Translations under genes and position numbers: made by a program | Part shown: positions 61,234-64,000 of the stretch, one piece after another | How the letters are laid out: each line of letters opens with the position of its first letter | Position numbering within the stretch: the first letter of the stretch is position 1 | Assembly (NCBI GenBank): GCA_022702705.1 | Contig: CM040421.1 | Coordinates: forward strand, 78,672,121-78,736,120 | From: Papilionanthe hookeriana x Papilionanthe teres | Taxonomy: Eukaryota; Streptophyta; Magnoliopsida; Asparagales; Orchidaceae | DNA length: 64,000 bases | Reading direction: 5' to 3' | The notes under the pieces: model-generated | What the model saw: the letters and a program-made list of their open reading frames with translations, nothing else | Database searches by the model: none | What the model was told of the DNA's origin: nothing

Positions 61234-62426
61234 CATCATCTCTACATCGCTGCATCAAATACTACGATGGAGGGGAACAGTGCATCAAAGGTGACTTGCA
61301 ACCATTCTCCGTACATGAAATTGGAATCCATGAAGATGCAGCTTATTACGCACCCCCGAAGAAAATAATCTTCTCCAGAGATACCATAATAAATGAAGCA
61401 AAGGAAGTTCGGGATGACGAAGAACCTGAAGTTCTAGTCCAACAGTCACTCACCACTCCCTTACAACGAGATGGTGAAGGCTTCTCCACAACTCGCATCC
61501 GAGGTCGAGGCCGGGGACGAGGTCGTGGTAGAGACGTTAGGACAGTTGGACAGAGGAAACCAGCCATCAATGTTGATTGGAAAGATAGTTCTGAAGAAGA
61601 AAAAGAAATCAAGCAAGAAGCAACGACAATAAGTCAGAAGAAGCCGCAATTCAGGATCTCTCTCGAAGATGAAAAGAACGGGGAATATAGATCGATGTAC
61701 GAGAAGATTAACCACTATGTACATACTATGAACCTGACCCCGATCCATTCTAATAAGATCGAGGGTATGGTGGTCAAAGAGGTACGTAGCGGCGGTGCAA
61801 AGCCCATCAAATTCTACCGTGGTGCCCCTTCCTCCAAAACTGAAAATAATGTACAATTTGAAGATGCTACTTTATCAGAATTAATGGAATTGCCTTTTAA
61901 GTGGTACTCTCCCCGTGTTAAAAATTTAATTCAGCGTGGTTTCTTACCTCGACAATGGACAAAAGGTCAATCACAACATTTTGAAAAATTATGGAATAAC
62001 TCCGGTCGTCCACCTAATTCAAAGCATGGTCTCGGATTCGGCACAGTAGGATCAGTTGACGATACTGAATTTTGCATGGTTGTCACTTGTAAGTCTAATG
62101 AAGACTGCATGGAAGCTACAGAAGAACTTGAAGATTTACAAATTGGAAATGCTCCACCTGAGTTTGAAGAAGAAATCAAATCTACAATAGATGAGTTAAC
62201 GGAAGTTAACTTAGGTACTATCAAAGAGCCTAGACCTACCTTTGTTAGCTTCTTACTCAATAAAGAAGACGCCGAAGAAATAATAAAGTTATTGATGGAA
62301 TTTAAAGACTATTTTGCTTGGAGCTACGATGAGATGCCAGGATTAGCTCCAGAGGTCGCAGTCCATAAGCTAGGAGTGGATCCTACTTCGTTCCGACCGT
62401 ACAAGGTTCCAGGAGAATGCGTCTAA
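61227..62426 (+). CDS. pol: Protease-RT linker of H (399-codon open frame) with Arg-Gly repeat
   Basis: Continuous from the end of protease to the first RT residues. Near residue 90 is TRIRGRGRGRGRGRD (61487-61534), an RG tract of a type that binds RNA in other proteins. Later blocks are conserved with E1 and E3: MYEKINHYVHTMNLTPI, IKFYRGAPSS, LPFKWYSPRV, NSKHGLGFGTVG and FKDYFAWSYDEMPGLAPEV, the last being the usual lead-in to Ty3/gypsy RT. No intron boundary is evident between protease and RT, unlike what is described for legume Ogre elements. Confidence 0.8.
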   Translation: MVASSLHRCIKYYDGGEQCIKGDLQPFSVHEIGIHEDAAYYAPPKKIIFSRDTIINEAKEVRDDEEPEVLVQQSLTTPLQRDGEGFSTTRIRGRGRGRGRGRDVRTVGQRKPAINVDWKDSSEEEKEIKQEATTISQKKPQFRISLEDEKNGEYRSMYEKINHYVHTMNLTPIHSNKIEGMVVKEVRSGGAKPIKFYRGAPSSKTENNVQFEDATLSELMELPFKWYSPRVKNLIQRGFLPRQWTKGQSQHFEKLWNNSGRPPNSKHGLGFGTVGSVDDTEFCMVVTCKSNEDCMEATEELEDLQIGNAPPEFEEEIKSTIDELTEVNLGTIKEPRPTFVSFLLNKEDAEEIIKLLMEFKDYFAWSYDEMPGLAPEVAVHKLGVDPTSFRPYKVPGECV

Positions 62427-63168
62427 AAATCGAACAACAAGTCATAGCCGAAGTTAAAAAGCTAATAGACGCTAAATTTGTCCGTGAAGAACAATACCCG
62501 ACTTGGTTAGCCAATGTGGTACCAATCAGAAGAAGAATGGTCGATCGAATTTGTGTGGATTTCGGAGATTTAAACAAGGCATGTCCAAAAGATGAATTCC
62601 TCTACCGATCCCGTAATTAATGATCGACATTGCTTCAACACATGAAATATTCTCATTCATGGATGGATCTTCGGGATACAACCGGATAAAAATGGCTCCG
62701 TAAGATGAAAAACTTACGACGATTCGAACGTCGATCGGAGTATATTGCTACACAGTGATGCCATTCGGATTGAAGAATGCAGGAGCAACTTACCAGAGAG
62801 CTATGACAAGAATTTTTGATGATCTCATCCACAATCAAGTCGAATGCTACGTGGATGATGTGGTCATCAAAAGCAAAGTAAAGGAAAACCACCCGTATGA
62901 TTTGAGAATTGTTTTCGAACGATTAAGACAATTTAACCTTAAGATGAATCCCTTAATATGCGGCTTCGGCGTCACCTCCGGGAAATTCTTAGGATTCGTT
63001 GTCCGACATCGTGGAATTGAAATCGACCCGGAAAAGATTAAAGCTATCTTAGAAATGCCGCCTCCCGTAACCTTAAAACAACTACGATCTTTTCAAGGGA
63101 AGTTGGCATATCTTCGACGCTTTATCTCGAACTTGTCGTGGGTGTCGACCTTTCTCGGCATTAGTTAA
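62417..63168 (+). pseudogene. pol: Reverse transcriptase of H, frame-broken
   Basis: RMVDRICVDFGDLNKACPKDEF after a phase change near 62530, where E1 has CAGATCAGAAT and H has CGATCGAAT. MPFGLKNAGATYQRAM and YVDD (62848-62859) sit in the open stretch 62755-63168, with KFLGFVVRHRGIEIDPEKI and LKQLRSFQGKLAYLRRF. All RT motifs are present at DNA level. Confidence 0.88.
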
Positions 63169-63685
63169 AAAGGACGCCAAATTTATTTGGGAAGAGAAAT
63201 GCCGGAGGGCCTTCGAGGACATTAAACAATATTTAATGACACCTCCCGTCTTAGCAGCCCCGAGCCTCGTGTAGACCGTCGATACTTTATACCGCGGCTT
63301 TAGACGACTCTCTCGGAGCCCCGTTAGCCTGAGTCAATGACGAGGGTAAAGAAAATGCTCTTTACTACCTAAGCCGTCGTTTACTTCCAACGGAAATAAA
63401 GTATCCTCCAATTGAAAAGCATTGTTTGGCCCTGATCTTTGCCGCTCAAAAGCTCAAGCACTACATGCTTTCTCATAAGGTCAACCTAATCTCGAAATTT
63501 AATCCATTACAATACTTGATGACCCGTCCGACGCTTTCGGCGTACTTGCCGGTGGTCAATGATATTATCGTAATTCAATATAACTTTCGTGCCTCTTGGT
63601 GCCGTAAAGGGACAAGTCCTAGCAGACTTCCTCGCAAGACACCCTTTGCCGGCGGAATCTCCTCTCAATGACGACTCTGCCGGAT
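63169..63685 (+). pseudogene. pol: RNase H (Ty3-type) of H
   Basis: Homologous to 43641-44210 of E3. The AAQKLKHYMLSHKVNLISK segment is open at 63426-63671; the first catalytic Asp region near 63300 is out of frame. Confidence 0.75.
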
Positions 63686-64000
63686 GAACAAATAATGAGC
63701 TTAGAAGACCCCGATGATCGATGTTGGGAATTATATTTCGACGGAGCATCTTCAAGCACACAAAGACAAAGAATAACAAGTGATAGTGCCCGGTGAAGGC
63801 AGAATCGGACTAATCTTTATAACATCGGAGCGGGGGATGTTAAGATACTCCTACGACTTAACGTAACCGTGTACAAACAACGAAGCGTAATACGAAGCTC
63901 TCATAACAGGACTGGAATTAATTATTCAAATGGGGATAACAAACATCAACATCTACGGGGATTCGCAGTTAATCATTCAACAGATCGCCGGACAGTACAT
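63686..64000 (+). pseudogene. Archaeal-type RNase H of H, cut by the window edge
   Basis: Begins with YFDGASS near 63735 and reaches the GDSQLIIQQIAGQ segment (Asp near 63961) at the edge. Phase changes occur near 63750 and 63800. Integrase, any AlkB-like gene and the 3' LTR of this element should follow outside the window. Confidence 0.75.

Larger units (their letters stand above)
21375..64000 (+). mobile_element. H: Tat/Ogre-type LTR retrotransposon inserted in E1, itself split by E3
   Basis: 5' LTR (21375-28856), decayed PBS and ORF1 start run to 29700. E3 then intervenes, and ORF1 resumes at 57509 and continues through gag, protease, RT and RNase H to the right edge. Removing E3 leaves one colinear internal region with the CCCGG duplicated at the split, which proves the two halves are one element. 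Its 3' end lies beyond the window. Confidence 0.9.

Overview
The window is plant nuclear DNA made almost wholly of one family of very large Ty3/gypsy LTR retrotransposons of the Tat/Ogre type. Evidence: pol order protease, RT (YVDD), RNase H, a second archaeal-type RNase H, integrase; an extra ORF upstream of gag; a primer-binding site of the TGGCGACTCCGCTGGGGA class; AT-rich LTRs about 7.5 kb long; and a tandem-repeat-rich 3' untranslated region. I see no ordinary single-copy host gene, tRNA, rRNA or CRISPR array. The species cannot be named from this; a large, repeat-rich angiosperm genome fits.

Layout. (a) 1-8107, minus strand: fragment E0, the 3' end of a copy (3' UTR with tandem repeats, then most of an LTR), running off the left edge. 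(b) 8108-21374, plus: element E1, with a 5'-truncated 5' LTR (8108-14595), PBS, ORF1, gag, protease, RT and part of RNase H. It is the most decayed pol-bearing copy and is cut in RNase H by element H. (c) 21375-29700 and 57509-64000, plus: element H, with its 5' LTR (21375-28856), then ORF1, gag, protease, RT and RNase H, running off the right edge. (d) 29701-57508, plus: element E3, a complete 27.8-kb copy inserted into ORF1 of H. It has TG..CA LTRs (29701-37208 and 49988-57508) and a perfect 5-bp target-site duplication, CCCGG. The apparent LTR-internal-LTR-internal chain is therefore a three-level nest: E3 in H, H in E1.

The most notable content is in E3. Between the end of integrase (46026) and the repeat-rich 3' UTR lies an extra, frame-broken gene (about 46302-47780) whose C-terminal half is an AlkB-type Fe(II)/2-oxoglutarate dioxygenase. 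It resembles plant ALKBH9/ALKBH10-type RNA N6-methyladenosine demethylases: the HxD pair, the distal His and the first Arg of the Arg motif are readable. A retroelement carrying its own putative RNA demethylase would be a new accessory function for this lineage.

Many frame breaks in E3, and some in H, fall where sister copies have CAG or CTG and this copy has CG, CGG or CGA. That pattern suggests uncorrected base-calling error at CHG-methylated cytosines rather than true decay. Breaks in the older E1, and one in H, are instead C-to-T changes (CAG to TAG, CGA to TGA), as expected from deamination of methylated cytosine. Coordinates of broken genes are therefore approximate, and E3 could be more intact than it looks.
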